From: Actinoplanes sandaracinus
GTDB lineage: Bacteria > Actinomycetota > Actinomycetes > Mycobacteriales > Micromonosporaceae
Reading direction: 5' to 3'
DNA: 64,000 nt
NCBI RefSeq assembly: GCF_030009775.1
Contig: NZ_JASCTH010000005.1
Span: 248,001 to 312,000 of the forward strand
Shown here: piece by piece, positions 52,308 through 60,894 of the stretch
Numbering within the stretch: position 1 is the stretch's first letter
How the letters are laid out: every line of letters begins with the position of its first letter
The notes under the pieces: model-generated
What the model saw: only the letters and a program-made list of their open reading frames with translations
Told to the model about the DNA's origin: nothing
The model's database searches: none
Translations under genes and position numbers: made by a program

Positions 52308-53599
52308 GCCGCGGCCTCCTCGGCCTCGGTGATCGCCCGGTCGAGCACGTCGAGGCCGTGCAGCAGTTCGGCCTCGTCGATGATGAAGGGCGGCGCGAGC
52401 CGGATGATGTGCCCGCCGATGGCGGTGCGCAGGCCGGCGTCGAGGGCCGCCAGGTACACCCGCCGGGCGATCTCCGGCGCCGGGCGCCTGCTGTGCCGGT
52501 CCCGCACGAACTCCAGACCGTGCAGCAGGCCGATCCCCCGGACGTCGCCGAGGCGGGGGTGCCGCTCGTGCATCTCGAGCAGGCGTGCGTCCATCATCGC
52601 GCCGAGGTGACGGACCCGTCCGATCAGGTCGTCGCGGGACACCACCGACAGGGTCGCGTGCGCCGCGGCGATGCCGAGCGGGTTGGCGGCGAACGTGGAG
52701 GCGGTCGATCCGGCGCTTCCGGCCCGGGGATGCCGCAGCACCTCGTCGCGTCCGGCCAGGACGGCGAACGGGAAGCCGGAGGCCATCCCCTTCGCGAGGG
52801 TGACCAGGTCGGGTGTCACCCCGATGGCCTCGCTGGCCAGGAAGGTGCCGGCCCGCCCGCCTCCGGTGAGCACCTCGTCGGCGACCAGCAGCACGCCGTT
52901 GTCGCGGCAGGCGGCCTCGATCTGCTCCCAGTAACCGGGCGGGGGCACGATCACGCCGGCCGCGCCGAGGACGGGTTCGAAGAACAGGGCGCTGACGTTG
53001 GGTTTCTCGGCGATGTGCCGGCGGACCAGGGTGGCGCACTTGACGTCGCAGGACGGGTAGGTCAGCTCCAGGGGGCACCGGTAGCAGTACGGGGCGTATC
53101 CCAGCACGCTGTTGCCCGCGAAGGACTGGTCGCCGATGTCCCAGTGCACGAGCATGCGGGCGCCCTGCGTCTTGCCGTGGAAGCCGTGCCGTAACGCGCC
53201 CACCCGGTTGCGCCCGGGCTCGGCCACGGCCTGGACGGTGCGCAGCGCGGCCTCCACCACCTCCGCGCCGGTGGAGAAGAAGGCGAGCGTGGTGAGGTGC
53301 TCGGGGAGCAGCTCGGCCAGCAGTTCACAGAGGACGGCGCGGTCGGCGGTGGCGAAGTCGTGGACGTTCCAGAGCTTCGTGGCCTGCTCGGTGAGGCGGG
53401 CCACCACTTCCGGGTGGCAGTGTCCCAGCGACTGGGTCAGGGTCCCGGCGGCGAAGTCGAGGTACTCGGCGCCGTCGGCGTCGCGCAGCGTCGCTCCGCG
53501 GCCTTCGACGAACACCCGCTTGCCGAGGGCGGCCTCTTCGGAGGCGCCGGGCGCGAGGTGCCGTGATTCCCGCGCCAGCAGGTCCGCCTGCCGGCTCAC
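52304..53599 (-). CDS. acbV: PLP-dependent aminotransferase AcbV (class III)
   Basis: Converts dTDP-4-keto-6-deoxyglucose to dTDP-4-amino-4,6-dideoxyglucose. 431 residues of the class III fold: FFSTGAEVVEAALRTVQA phosphate-binding region, LLVADEVLTGGGRAGTFLA, and PLP lysine in LVTLAKGMASGFPF; a Cys-rich insert (YCYRCPLELTYPSCDVKC) is unusual. First gene of the 14-gene operon. Its keto-sugar substrate needs AcbB, which is a relic here. The GTG start has only a weak ribosome site. Confidence 0.85.
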   Translation of the reverse strand: MSRQADLLARESRHLAPGASEEAALGKRVFVEGRGATLRDADGAEYLDFAAGTLTQSLGHCHPEVVARLTEQATKLWNVHDFATADRAVLCELLAELLPEHLTTLAFFSTGAEVVEAALRTVQAVAEPGRNRVGALRHGFHGKTQGARMLVHWDIGDQSFAGNSVLGYAPYCYRCPLELTYPSCDVKCATLVRRHIAEKPNVSALFFEPVLGAAGVIVPPPGYWEQIEAACRDNGVLLVADEVLTGGGRAGTFLASEAIGVTPDLVTLAKGMASGFPFAVLAGRDEVLRHPRAGSAGSTASTFAANPLGIAAAHATLSVVSRDDLIGRVRHLGAMMDARLLEMHERHPRLGDVRGIGLLHGLEFVRDRHSRRPAPEIARRVYLAALDAGLRTAIGGHIIRLAPPFIIDEAELLHGLDVLDRAITEAEEAAA

Positions 53600-54583
53600 C
53601 GGGTCCGCCGGGGTGCCGTCCCGGACAGCCGGGCTCTGCTGCCGACGTCGCGACAGATCAGCTCGAGGTAGGTCACAGAGTCACTCCTGAGGTGTTGGCC
53701 GCCACATTGCTGAGATGGGCTGAGCACTAGGGATACGGGACGACGCACGCATCGCACCGCCGGCCAGCGAGCCGCACACTCAGCTGGTATCAATCGGACA
53801 GTCCTCGGCCGACTGAGCCGAAATCTATGGCGATCACGCTCCGTTCTGCAAGCGGCACTGCAAGTTTCAGCAACTTCTTGCAGGACCTACCGGCGAGTAA
53901 CAAATTGGCCGCCCCGACGCCCCTCCGGCCGGCCGCGGCGCCCTGTAACCGGATCCATCTGGCCAGACACCCCGGGCGGCACCACGCCGGACATCGAGGT
54001 TCGGCGATCGAATTTTGTCGGGTGACAACGAATTGAGACACCGATCACTCCACTGCCGACCGGAGCGCTTGCGAATGGGCGGAAGTGACAGTTGTGTCAA
54101 ATATTCGGGACACGGCCGCCACGGCTTGACGCGGCAGTGGCAATCGCATTCAATGCCCACTTGCCGGCCCTCGCTCCGCACAGCACACGGGCCCGGGCGC
54201 GACGCACGCCAGTGATGCAGGTGACCGACTCCGCACAAGTGGTCACACCGCGTCGATCGTCGCCCCACCGGCACTTTTCCGCATCTCACACCGCCCCGCC
54301 GTCCTCCCTGGACGGCACCGGCCGGCCCGGGATCGGCAGCGCAGCGAAGCGCCGCCCCCGGCCGGGATTGTCACTGTGCCAATAAGCGCACGGCCCCGGC
54401 CACTGTTCACCTTCTTTACTTGAATAGGCCGCGCCACGTGACGAGCGCCTCAATAATGAGGCTCGGTTAAGACATTGTTATCTATCAATTACGTTCTTCA
54501 CGTGCCACGGCATCGTGCTGAGAAGAAATGGATGCACCCATGCAATATCCCGATGCCTCATACGACACCACGGCGGGGCCCGC
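53600..54583. promoter_or_regulatory. acbV-acbW divergent promoter region
   Basis: 984 bases with no credible gene. CTGCAAG at 53846-53852 and 53858-53864 and CTTGCAG at 53877-53883 form an operator cluster 250 bases upstream of acbV. The tract 54413-54505 is AT-rich for this DNA, with a small hairpin (GCCTCA-ATAA-TGAGGC, 54447-54462) and CACGTG at 54435 and 54499, a likely promoter zone for acbWXY. The remainder shows nothing recognisable. Confidence 0.55.
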
Positions 54584-55612
54584 ATGATCGTCGCGGAGCA
54601 CGTGAGCAAGCACTTCAAACGGCACCGGCGCGAGCCGGGCCTGCGCGGCAGCCTGCGGACGATGTTCTCCTCGCAGTACGACCTCGTCCGGGCCGTCGAC
54701 GACGTCAGCTTCGAGGTGCCGGCCGGCGTCAAGATCGCTTACATCGGCGCCAACGGCGCCGGCAAGTCCACCACGATCAAGTTGCTGACCGGCATCATGC
54801 GGCCGACGACCGGCCAGGTGCGGGTCGACGGCCTGGACCCGCACCGCCGGCGCGTCGAGGTCGCCCACCGCATCGGTGTGGTCTTCGGCCAGCGCAGCCA
54901 GCTCTGGTGGGACCTCCCGGTCCTCGACTCGTTCCGCGTCCTGCGGCACATCTACGAGGTCCCGCGGGCGGTGTACGACCGCAACATGCGGCTGTTCCGG
55001 GACCGGCTGGACCTCGGCGCGCTCGGCAACACCCCGGTCCGCCAGCTCAGCCTGGGGCAGCGCATGCGGGCCGAGATCGCCGCCTCCCTGCTGCACGATC
55101 CCGCCGTGCTGTTCCTCGACGAGCCCACCATCGGTCTCGACCTGGTCCTCAAGCAGGCGGTCCGCGATCTGATCAATCACGTCAACGCCGAGCTCGGCAC
55201 CACCGTCATGCTGACCAGCCACGACATCGGCGACATCACCGGCATCTGCGACCAGGCGCTCGTGGTGGACCGCGGCGCCATCGTGCACCAGGGGACGATG
55301 CGCGAGTTGCTGCGGTCGGTGGACACCCGGGCGGTCACCTTCGAGTACGCCGCTGGCAGCGTCACCGAGGCGGAAGCGCTCCAGATCATCGCCGCCGAGC
55401 TGCCCGACGTCCGGGCGATCCCGGCCGAGTCCGGCCGCATCCGGGTGGAGTACCCGGTGGAGCGCTGGTCGGCCCGGCAGGTCATCGCGGTCCTGCTCAA
55501 CCGTTTCGACCTGACCGACGTGCTGGTGCCGGACGCCGACCTGGAGACCCTGCTGCGCCGCATCTACGCCGGATCGCCGGCGGAACCGGTCAGCGTGGGG
55601 GACGGCGCATGA
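54584..55612 (+). CDS. acbW: ABC transporter ATP-binding protein AcbW
   Basis: ATPase of 342 residues energising an AcbWXY exporter, the presumed export route for the product. Walker A GANGAGKST, signature LSLGQRMRAEIA, Walker B AVLFLDEPT and switch His in MLTSHDIGD; a C-terminal regulatory domain of about 100 residues follows. Start at 54584 is the first Met before the family N-terminus IVAEHVSKHFKR. Couples to acbX by ATGA. Confidence 0.88.
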   Translation: MIVAEHVSKHFKRHRREPGLRGSLRTMFSSQYDLVRAVDDVSFEVPAGVKIAYIGANGAGKSTTIKLLTGIMRPTTGQVRVDGLDPHRRRVEVAHRIGVVFGQRSQLWWDLPVLDSFRVLRHIYEVPRAVYDRNMRLFRDRLDLGALGNTPVRQLSLGQRMRAEIAASLLHDPAVLFLDEPTIGLDLVLKQAVRDLINHVNAELGTTVMLTSHDIGDITGICDQALVVDRGAIVHQGTMRELLRSVDTRAVTFEYAAGSVTEAEALQIIAAELPDVRAIPAESGRIRVEYPVERWSARQVIAVLLNRFDLTDVLVPDADLETLLRRIYAGSPAEPVSVGDGA

Positions 55613-56412
55613 TCCGCGCCGCACGCCGGTACGCGCCGTTCGCCCTCGCCGGGTTGCACGCCGTCACGCAGTACCGCTCGACCATCGTGCTCAGCGCCAT
55701 CACGGCCGCCGCCGCGACCGCGCTGCAGGTGTTCCTGTGGCGGGAGGTCTACGTGGGCGGCTCGGCGCCCGCGGGCCTGCCGTTCGTCCACCTCACCTCG
55801 TACATCGTGCTGGCGCAGATCCTCGGGCTGTTGCACACCAACCGGATCGACGAGCTGATCGCCGGCGAGGTCTACCGGGGTGACATCGCGGTGTCCCTGG
55901 TGCGCCCGGTGAACTACGCGCTCAGTTGCCTGGCGGTCAACCTGCCCACGGCCGCGGTCAGCGCGGTCCTGGCCGGCGTCCCGGTGCTGGCCGGCTTCTC
56001 GCTGTTCGCCTCACTGCCGGTGCCCACGGCGGCGAATCTGGCGCTGTTCGCGGTGGCGGTCCTGCTCTCGGTGGCGCTGGCGTTCCAGATCAACTTCCTG
56101 GTGGGCCTCGCCGCCTTCGTCACGACCAACACCTGGGGGATCCGTACGATCAAGAACGCTCTCGTCGCCTTCCTGGCCGGCCAGGTGATCCCGCTGGCGC
56201 TGTTCCCCGCCGACGTGGTGACCCTGCTGCGCCTGCTGCCGTTCCAGGGCCTCATCGACAGTCCACTGCGCCTGCTGCTCGGCGGGTACGGCGACTGGGC
56301 CGACGCCGGCCGCATCCTCGCCGTCCAGGCCGGCTGGGTGGTCCTGCTGACCGGAGTCATGTCGCTGGCCTGGCGCCGTTCCCTGCGCAAGGTGGAGGTG
56401 CTCGGCGGATGA
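55609..56412 (+). CDS. acbX: ABC transporter permease AcbX
   Basis: Membrane subunit of 267 residues with about six helices (for example STIVLSAITAAAATALQVFLW, ALFAVAVLLSVALAFQINFLV). Belongs to the ABC-2 group that pairs two dissimilar permeases with one ATPase. Overlaps acbW and acbY by ATGA. Confidence 0.85.
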   Translation: MIRAARRYAPFALAGLHAVTQYRSTIVLSAITAAAATALQVFLWREVYVGGSAPAGLPFVHLTSYIVLAQILGLLHTNRIDELIAGEVYRGDIAVSLVRPVNYALSCLAVNLPTAAVSAVLAGVPVLAGFSLFASLPVPTAANLALFAVAVLLSVALAFQINFLVGLAAFVTTNTWGIRTIKNALVAFLAGQVIPLALFPADVVTLLRLLPFQGLIDSPLRLLLGGYGDWADAGRILAVQAGWVVLLTGVMSLAWRRSLRKVEVLGG

Positions 56413-57212
56413 GCGTGTCGACGGCGCGCCGCTACGCGCGGCTCACGACGGTCCTGTGCGGTGTCAGCCTGCACCGGCTCACCGCATACCGGATGGACTT
56501 CCTGATCGGCGCGGCCAGCTTCGTGATCCGGATCGCCTGCCAGATCGCCCTGATCAGCGTGATCTTCCAATATGTTCCCTCACTGGGCGGCTGGACGCAG
56601 CAGCAGGCGCTGTTCCTGCTCGGGTTCTCCCTGCTCCCCCGCGGGCTCGACCGGCTCTTCACCGATCAGCTGTGGATCCTGGCGTGGCAGCTGGTCCGCA
56701 CGGGCGACTTCTTCCGTTACATGATCAGGCCGGTGAACCCGTTCTACTCGCTGCTGTCGGAGCGGTTCCTTTACCCGGACGGGTTCGGCGAACTGGCCAC
56801 CGGCATCGCGATCGTGGTGACCGCGGCCGGGGCGATGGATCTGGATCTCACCCTCGTCCAGTGGCTGCTGTTCCTGCCGCTGGTCCTCTGCGGGGCCCTG
56901 ATCCACACCTTCATCAAGGCGTTCCTGGCGTCCCTGTCGTTCTGGATGACCAGCAGCCTGAACGTGATGGTCGCGGTCAACCAGCTCAGCGAGTTCACCG
57001 CGTACCCGCTGAACCTGTACCACCCGGTGCTGCGCGGACTGCTCACATGGGTGCTGCCGTTCGCGTTCACCGCCTACATCCCGGCGCGGTACCTGCTGAC
57101 CGGGGACACCGGCCTGCTGCTCTGGACGCTGCCGGTCACCGCTCTCACCGTGCTGCTCGGGTACGGCACGTTCCGCCTCGGCATCCGGCGGTACGAGATG
57201 CCCGGCAGCTGA
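56409..57212 (+). CDS. acbY: ABC transporter permease AcbY
   Basis: Second membrane subunit, also 267 residues, six helices, weakly similar to AcbX (both have the RPVN-x-(Y/F)-x-L-S turn: LVRPVNYALS and MIRPVNPFYSLLS). Ends the acbWXY operon directly before a strong palindromic terminator. Confidence 0.85.
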   Translation: MSVSTARRYARLTTVLCGVSLHRLTAYRMDFLIGAASFVIRIACQIALISVIFQYVPSLGGWTQQQALFLLGFSLLPRGLDRLFTDQLWILAWQLVRTGDFFRYMIRPVNPFYSLLSERFLYPDGFGELATGIAIVVTAAGAMDLDLTLVQWLLFLPLVLCGALIHTFIKAFLASLSFWMTSSLNVMVAVNQLSEFTAYPLNLYHPVLRGLLTWVLPFAFTAYIPARYLLTGDTGLLLWTLPVTALTVLLGYGTFRLGIRRYEMPGS

Positions 57213-57220
57213 CCGACCAC

Positions 57221-57264
57221 CATGAAGGAGGGCCCGCACCGATCGGTGCGGGCCCTCCTTCATG
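57221..57264. terminator. 44-bp perfect palindrome, bidirectional terminator
   Basis: Perfect 20-base arms (CATGAAGGAGGGCCCGCACC and complement) around GATC. It lies 8 bases after acbY and 6 bases before the convergent acbZ stop. Confidence 0.85.
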
Positions 57265-57270
57265 GGACGC

Positions 57271-60200
57271 CTAGCCTCGGTCGATCTCGCCGGCGGACCG
57301 CACCCCGGTCGCCGACAACAGCTTGCCGGACGCGTCGCGCTCGGTCACCACGACCTGCCCGCGCAGCGCCTCGGGCAGGCGGCGGCGATCGCTCTCGGCG
57401 ACCCGGAAGGCGCCGTACCGCCACAGGTCCGGGAACCGGGCCCGCTGCCGGTCGGTCAGTCCGTTGCGCTGCACGGTGAGCCGCAGGGTCCGGTACGTGC
57501 CGGTCAGTTCCCCGTCGGCCACGGTGATCCCGCCGGCCGGGGCGTAGGCGAGGCCGTACACCCGCCCGTCCGTGCCGCCGCCGACCGGCTGCAGGGTGTC
57601 GCCCGTGCCGGCGCGCCAGGCCAGCGTGTCCCGGTCGACCCACCCCGCCCGGGACTTCGTCAGGTCGATCTCGCCCCCGGTCTCGGCCTTGCCGGCCACC
57701 GGCAGCAGGTGCTCCGGGACCCCGGCCAGCAGCCAGGCCTCCCGGCCCGCGGCGAAGTCGAACCGCTGGTCGGTCGGCAGGTCCTTGGTGTCGCCGGAGT
57801 GCAGGACGTAGCTCAGCCCGGTGGCGCCCGGCGCCAGCGGCACCTTGAACGTCACGCCGTACGCGTCCCGCTCGACCGGAGCCAGCGGCGCCGACCAGTC
57901 GGTCTGCTGGGCCGCGCCGTCCCAGACATGCAGCCCCCAGCCGGTGTAGTCACCGTCGGCACGCCGGTAGTGCAGGATCGCGGTGGCCGGGTCCTGCGCC
58001 GGGTCGGGCTGCCCCGTGGCCGCCTGCCGGGACGGGTGCACCGCCGCGTCACCCGACTTCAGCCACACCTCCGGCTGCTTGCCGGGGTCGACGAACCGGT
58101 CCTGCTGGACGTCCTTGACACCCGCCTTGTCGACGACGACGAACCCGACGTTCTTGGCGCCCGGTTTGAGCTTCACCCAGGCGAACGCGCCGTACGAGTC
58201 CTGCCCGGCGAACGGCTGCCCGTCCGGATAGGTGGTCTGCGCCGAGGGGTCGATGTCACCGAAGGCGTACAGCCGCCAGTCGCCGTAGTCGCCGGCCGGC
58301 CGCTGATAGTGCACCACCATCCGCTCCGGGGCGGTCACCGTGCTGGGCGTGCCCACCGTGACGGTGGACGTGGTCGCCGCGGTGCGCCCCCGGCTGTCGC
58401 GCGCCACCGCCTTGTACTTCACGGTGGCGCCTCCGGCCAGGCCGGTCAGGTCGTGGAAGACCCGGTAGGGCGCCTGCCGGGCGGTGCCGACCAGGGTCCA
58501 CGGGCCGGAGTTCACCTGCGCGGCGACCGTCACCGTCGCCAGCGGGTCGCCGGTGACGCCGGCGACCAGCTCGGTCCGCGACGGCACCGCGGTTCCGGCG
58601 GCCGGCGCGGTGATCCGCACGGTGGGCCCGGCGGACGGGACCGCGATCGGGGTACGCGCCCGGTGGACCACCGCCGACAGGGCGGGCACGGTCACCGTCA
58701 GCTTGCCGTCAGCGCCGGAGACGGTCGCCCCGGCGCCACCGTAGAGGCCGGTGAAGGTGGCGCCGGGGCTCCACGTGTCCACCGTGACGGTCTGCGGGGT
58801 GGTCGCGTTGTTGACCGCCACGACGTACTCGTGCCGCTTGGCCGGGTCGATCCGGGAGAACGCGAACACTCCCGCGCCGTCGGCGGCGTACCGGGTGACC
58901 TGCACGCCGTCGCGCAGGGCCGGGTGCGCCTCACGCAGCGCGCCGAGTTGCGCGATGGTCCGGTAGATCGGGTGCCGCTTGTCGTACTGGTCGCTCGCGT
59001 GGGTCCGGTCGGTCCCGATCAAATCGTCGTCGAGATAGTCGGCGCTCCGGCTCGCGAACATGTCCTGCCGGGCGTCCTTGTCGCCGCCGGGCCCGGTGAA
59101 GCCCTGCTCGTCGCCGGAGTAGATCACCGGCTGCCCGCGGGTCAGGAACATCAGCTCGTGCGAGAGCTGGGCCCGGCGCAGGTGACCGGCCGGATCGCTG
59201 CCGCCGCCGATGATGAACGAGCCGATCCGGCCGACGTCGTGGTTGCCGAGGAAGGTCGGCATCCGGGCCGCGCCGGTGTCGCGCGCGGTGTACAGGTCGT
59301 CCTGGCCGTACAGGTCCGCCAGGGTCCGGGCGGGAGTGTCGCCGGAGACGTACGTGCGCGCGGCCTGCTGGAAGGAGAAGTCCAGGGAGGCGGCCAGCCC
59401 GCCCTCGCGGACGTACCGGCTCTCCACCTCCGGGTCGGAGCTGAAGACCTCGCCGAACATGAAGAAGTCCGGCTTGCCGGCGCGGGCCGCGGCCTTCGCG
59501 ATCGACGGGCTGAACTGCTTCCAGAACTCGATGTTGCTGTGCTTGACGGTGTCGAGGCGGTAGCCGTCGATACCAGTCTCTTTGATCCAGTCGGCGTAGA
59601 TCTTCGTCAGGCCGCGGACCACCTCGGGCCGCTCGGTCCAGAGGTCGTCGAGGCCGGTGTGGTCGCCGTACTCGCTGTTCTCGCCGTTGAAGAGCGAGTT
59701 GCCACGGTTGTGATACATCGTCGGGTCGTTCAGCCAGGCCGGGACCTTGACCTTCGCGTCCGCCGGGTCGGCGAACACCGGGGTGTACGGGAACGACTTC
59801 ACGTTCACGTCGGGGAACCGCCGGGTGCCGTCGGCGTAGTTCTGGTCCTCGAACGGCCGGCCCTGGCTGTCCCGGTACGGAGCCGTCGCCTTGTCGATGT
59901 ACGTGGACTTCCCGCCCTCGTTCTGGATGACGTCGGCGGTGTGGTTCACGATGATGTCCAGGTAGACCTTCATCCCCCGCCGATGTGCCAGATCGACCAG
60001 GCGCTTGAGGTCGGCGTTCGTGCCGAAGTGCGGGTCGACCCGGGTGAAGTCGGTGACCCAGTACCCGTGGTACCCGGCCGACGCCGCGGCGCCGGCGCCC
60101 TGGACGGGACGGTTCTCGAAGACCGGCGCCAGCCAGAGCGCGGTGGTGCCCAGACCCTTGATGTAGTCGAGCCGGTCGATCACGCCCTGCAGGTCGCCAC

Positions 60201-60522
60201 CGTGATAGAAGCCCTTGTCGGTGGGGTCGTACCCGGTGGACAGACGGTCGCCGGACAGTCCGCCGCGGTCGTTGCCCGGGTCGCCGTTGGCGAACCGGTC
60301 CGGGAGCACGAAGTAGAACTGCTCGGCGGGCCCCGGCCGGTCGGCTCCCCAGTGGGCGAGCGCGGCGGCGTTCGGCTCGCCGCGCCAGGTCTGCGCGCCG
60401 GCGCCGGTGGCCGCGGTGGCCGTCGCCCCGGTCGGTGGCACCAGCAGGAACGGGGCCAGCAGGCCCAGTGCCAGCACGGCGGACAGGCGACGAATGACGT
60501 CGCGGTGATACGGCACAACCAA
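57271..60522 (-). CDS. acbZ: secreted alpha-amylase AcbZ
   Basis: Extracellular GH13 amylase of about 1083 residues, paralogue of acbE with the same layout: signal peptide, barrel with GIDGYRLDTVKHS, FMFGEVFS and FLGNHDVGR, an Ig-like domain (TVRITAPAAGTAVPSRTELV), then two pullulanase-type carbohydrate modules (VVHYQRPAGDYGDWRLY, ILHYRRADGDYTGWGLH). A TTG at 60522 is preferred as start because GGAGG lies seven bases before it; GTG at 60516 and an upstream ATG at 60597 are alternatives. Confidence 0.85.
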   Translation of the reverse strand: MVVPYHRDVIRRLSAVLALGLLAPFLLVPPTGATATAATGAGAQTWRGEPNAAALAHWGADRPGPAEQFYFVLPDRFANGDPGNDRGGLSGDRLSTGYDPTDKGFYHGGDLQGVIDRLDYIKGLGTTALWLAPVFENRPVQGAGAAASAGYHGYWVTDFTRVDPHFGTNADLKRLVDLAHRRGMKVYLDIIVNHTADVIQNEGGKSTYIDKATAPYRDSQGRPFEDQNYADGTRRFPDVNVKSFPYTPVFADPADAKVKVPAWLNDPTMYHNRGNSLFNGENSEYGDHTGLDDLWTERPEVVRGLTKIYADWIKETGIDGYRLDTVKHSNIEFWKQFSPSIAKAAARAGKPDFFMFGEVFSSDPEVESRYVREGGLAASLDFSFQQAARTYVSGDTPARTLADLYGQDDLYTARDTGAARMPTFLGNHDVGRIGSFIIGGGSDPAGHLRRAQLSHELMFLTRGQPVIYSGDEQGFTGPGGDKDARQDMFASRSADYLDDDLIGTDRTHASDQYDKRHPIYRTIAQLGALREAHPALRDGVQVTRYAADGAGVFAFSRIDPAKRHEYVVAVNNATTPQTVTVDTWSPGATFTGLYGGAGATVSGADGKLTVTVPALSAVVHRARTPIAVPSAGPTVRITAPAAGTAVPSRTELVAGVTGDPLATVTVAAQVNSGPWTLVGTARQAPYRVFHDLTGLAGGATVKYKAVARDSRGRTAATTSTVTVGTPSTVTAPERMVVHYQRPAGDYGDWRLYAFGDIDPSAQTTYPDGQPFAGQDSYGAFAWVKLKPGAKNVGFVVVDKAGVKDVQQDRFVDPGKQPEVWLKSGDAAVHPSRQAATGQPDPAQDPATAILHYRRADGDYTGWGLHVWDGAAQQTDWSAPLAPVERDAYGVTFKVPLAPGATGLSYVLHSGDTKDLPTDQRFDFAAGREAWLLAGVPEHLLPVAGKAETGGEIDLTKSRAGWVDRDTLAWRAGTGDTLQPVGGGTDGRVYGLAYAPAGGITVADGELTGTYRTLRLTVQRNGLTDRQRARFPDLWRYGAFRVAESDRRRLPEALRGQVVVTERDASGKLLSATGVRSAGEIDRG

Positions 60523-60894
60523 GGTGCGGCCCTCCTCGGGCGTAACGGCTGAACGGGATGCGGTGGGCGCGGGCGCGAGTTCGCCCCCGGTGGCCACGGC
60601 GGGACTGCTCGCCGGCTACCGGTGGACGGGCCGCCCGGCGCTGGACGGAGCGCCACTTCGCTCGGCGACCGTAGCAAGTGCTTTCACGGGATGGAAGTCG
60701 TTGCAGAGACGAGCGTGCCGAATTCGGTCGGGCTCCGGACGGTCCATTGACGACGATCGGCCGGCTGTCTATGTTGGCGGTCACTGCAAATGTTTTCAGC
60801 AAGTTTCACAAGGGTTTCAACTATCTTGCAGAGATGGTCGCGCCGGCGCGCCACGCCGAGACCGCGCGCCCGGCCCTATCCGAAGGGGACCACC
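60523..60894. promoter_or_regulatory. divergent acbZ / alpha-amylase promoter
   Basis: 372 bases without a gene. It contains GTCGTTGCAG (60698-60707), about 180 bases upstream of acbZ, and CTGCAAA (60784-60790) with CTTGCAG (60825-60831), 64 to 111 bases upstream of the amylase. These match the operator wording of the other cluster promoters. Confidence 0.55.

Noticed and set aside
53600..54583. Small genes between acbV and acbW
   Set aside because: Short frames on both strands lack ribosome sites, motifs and consistent codon bias.
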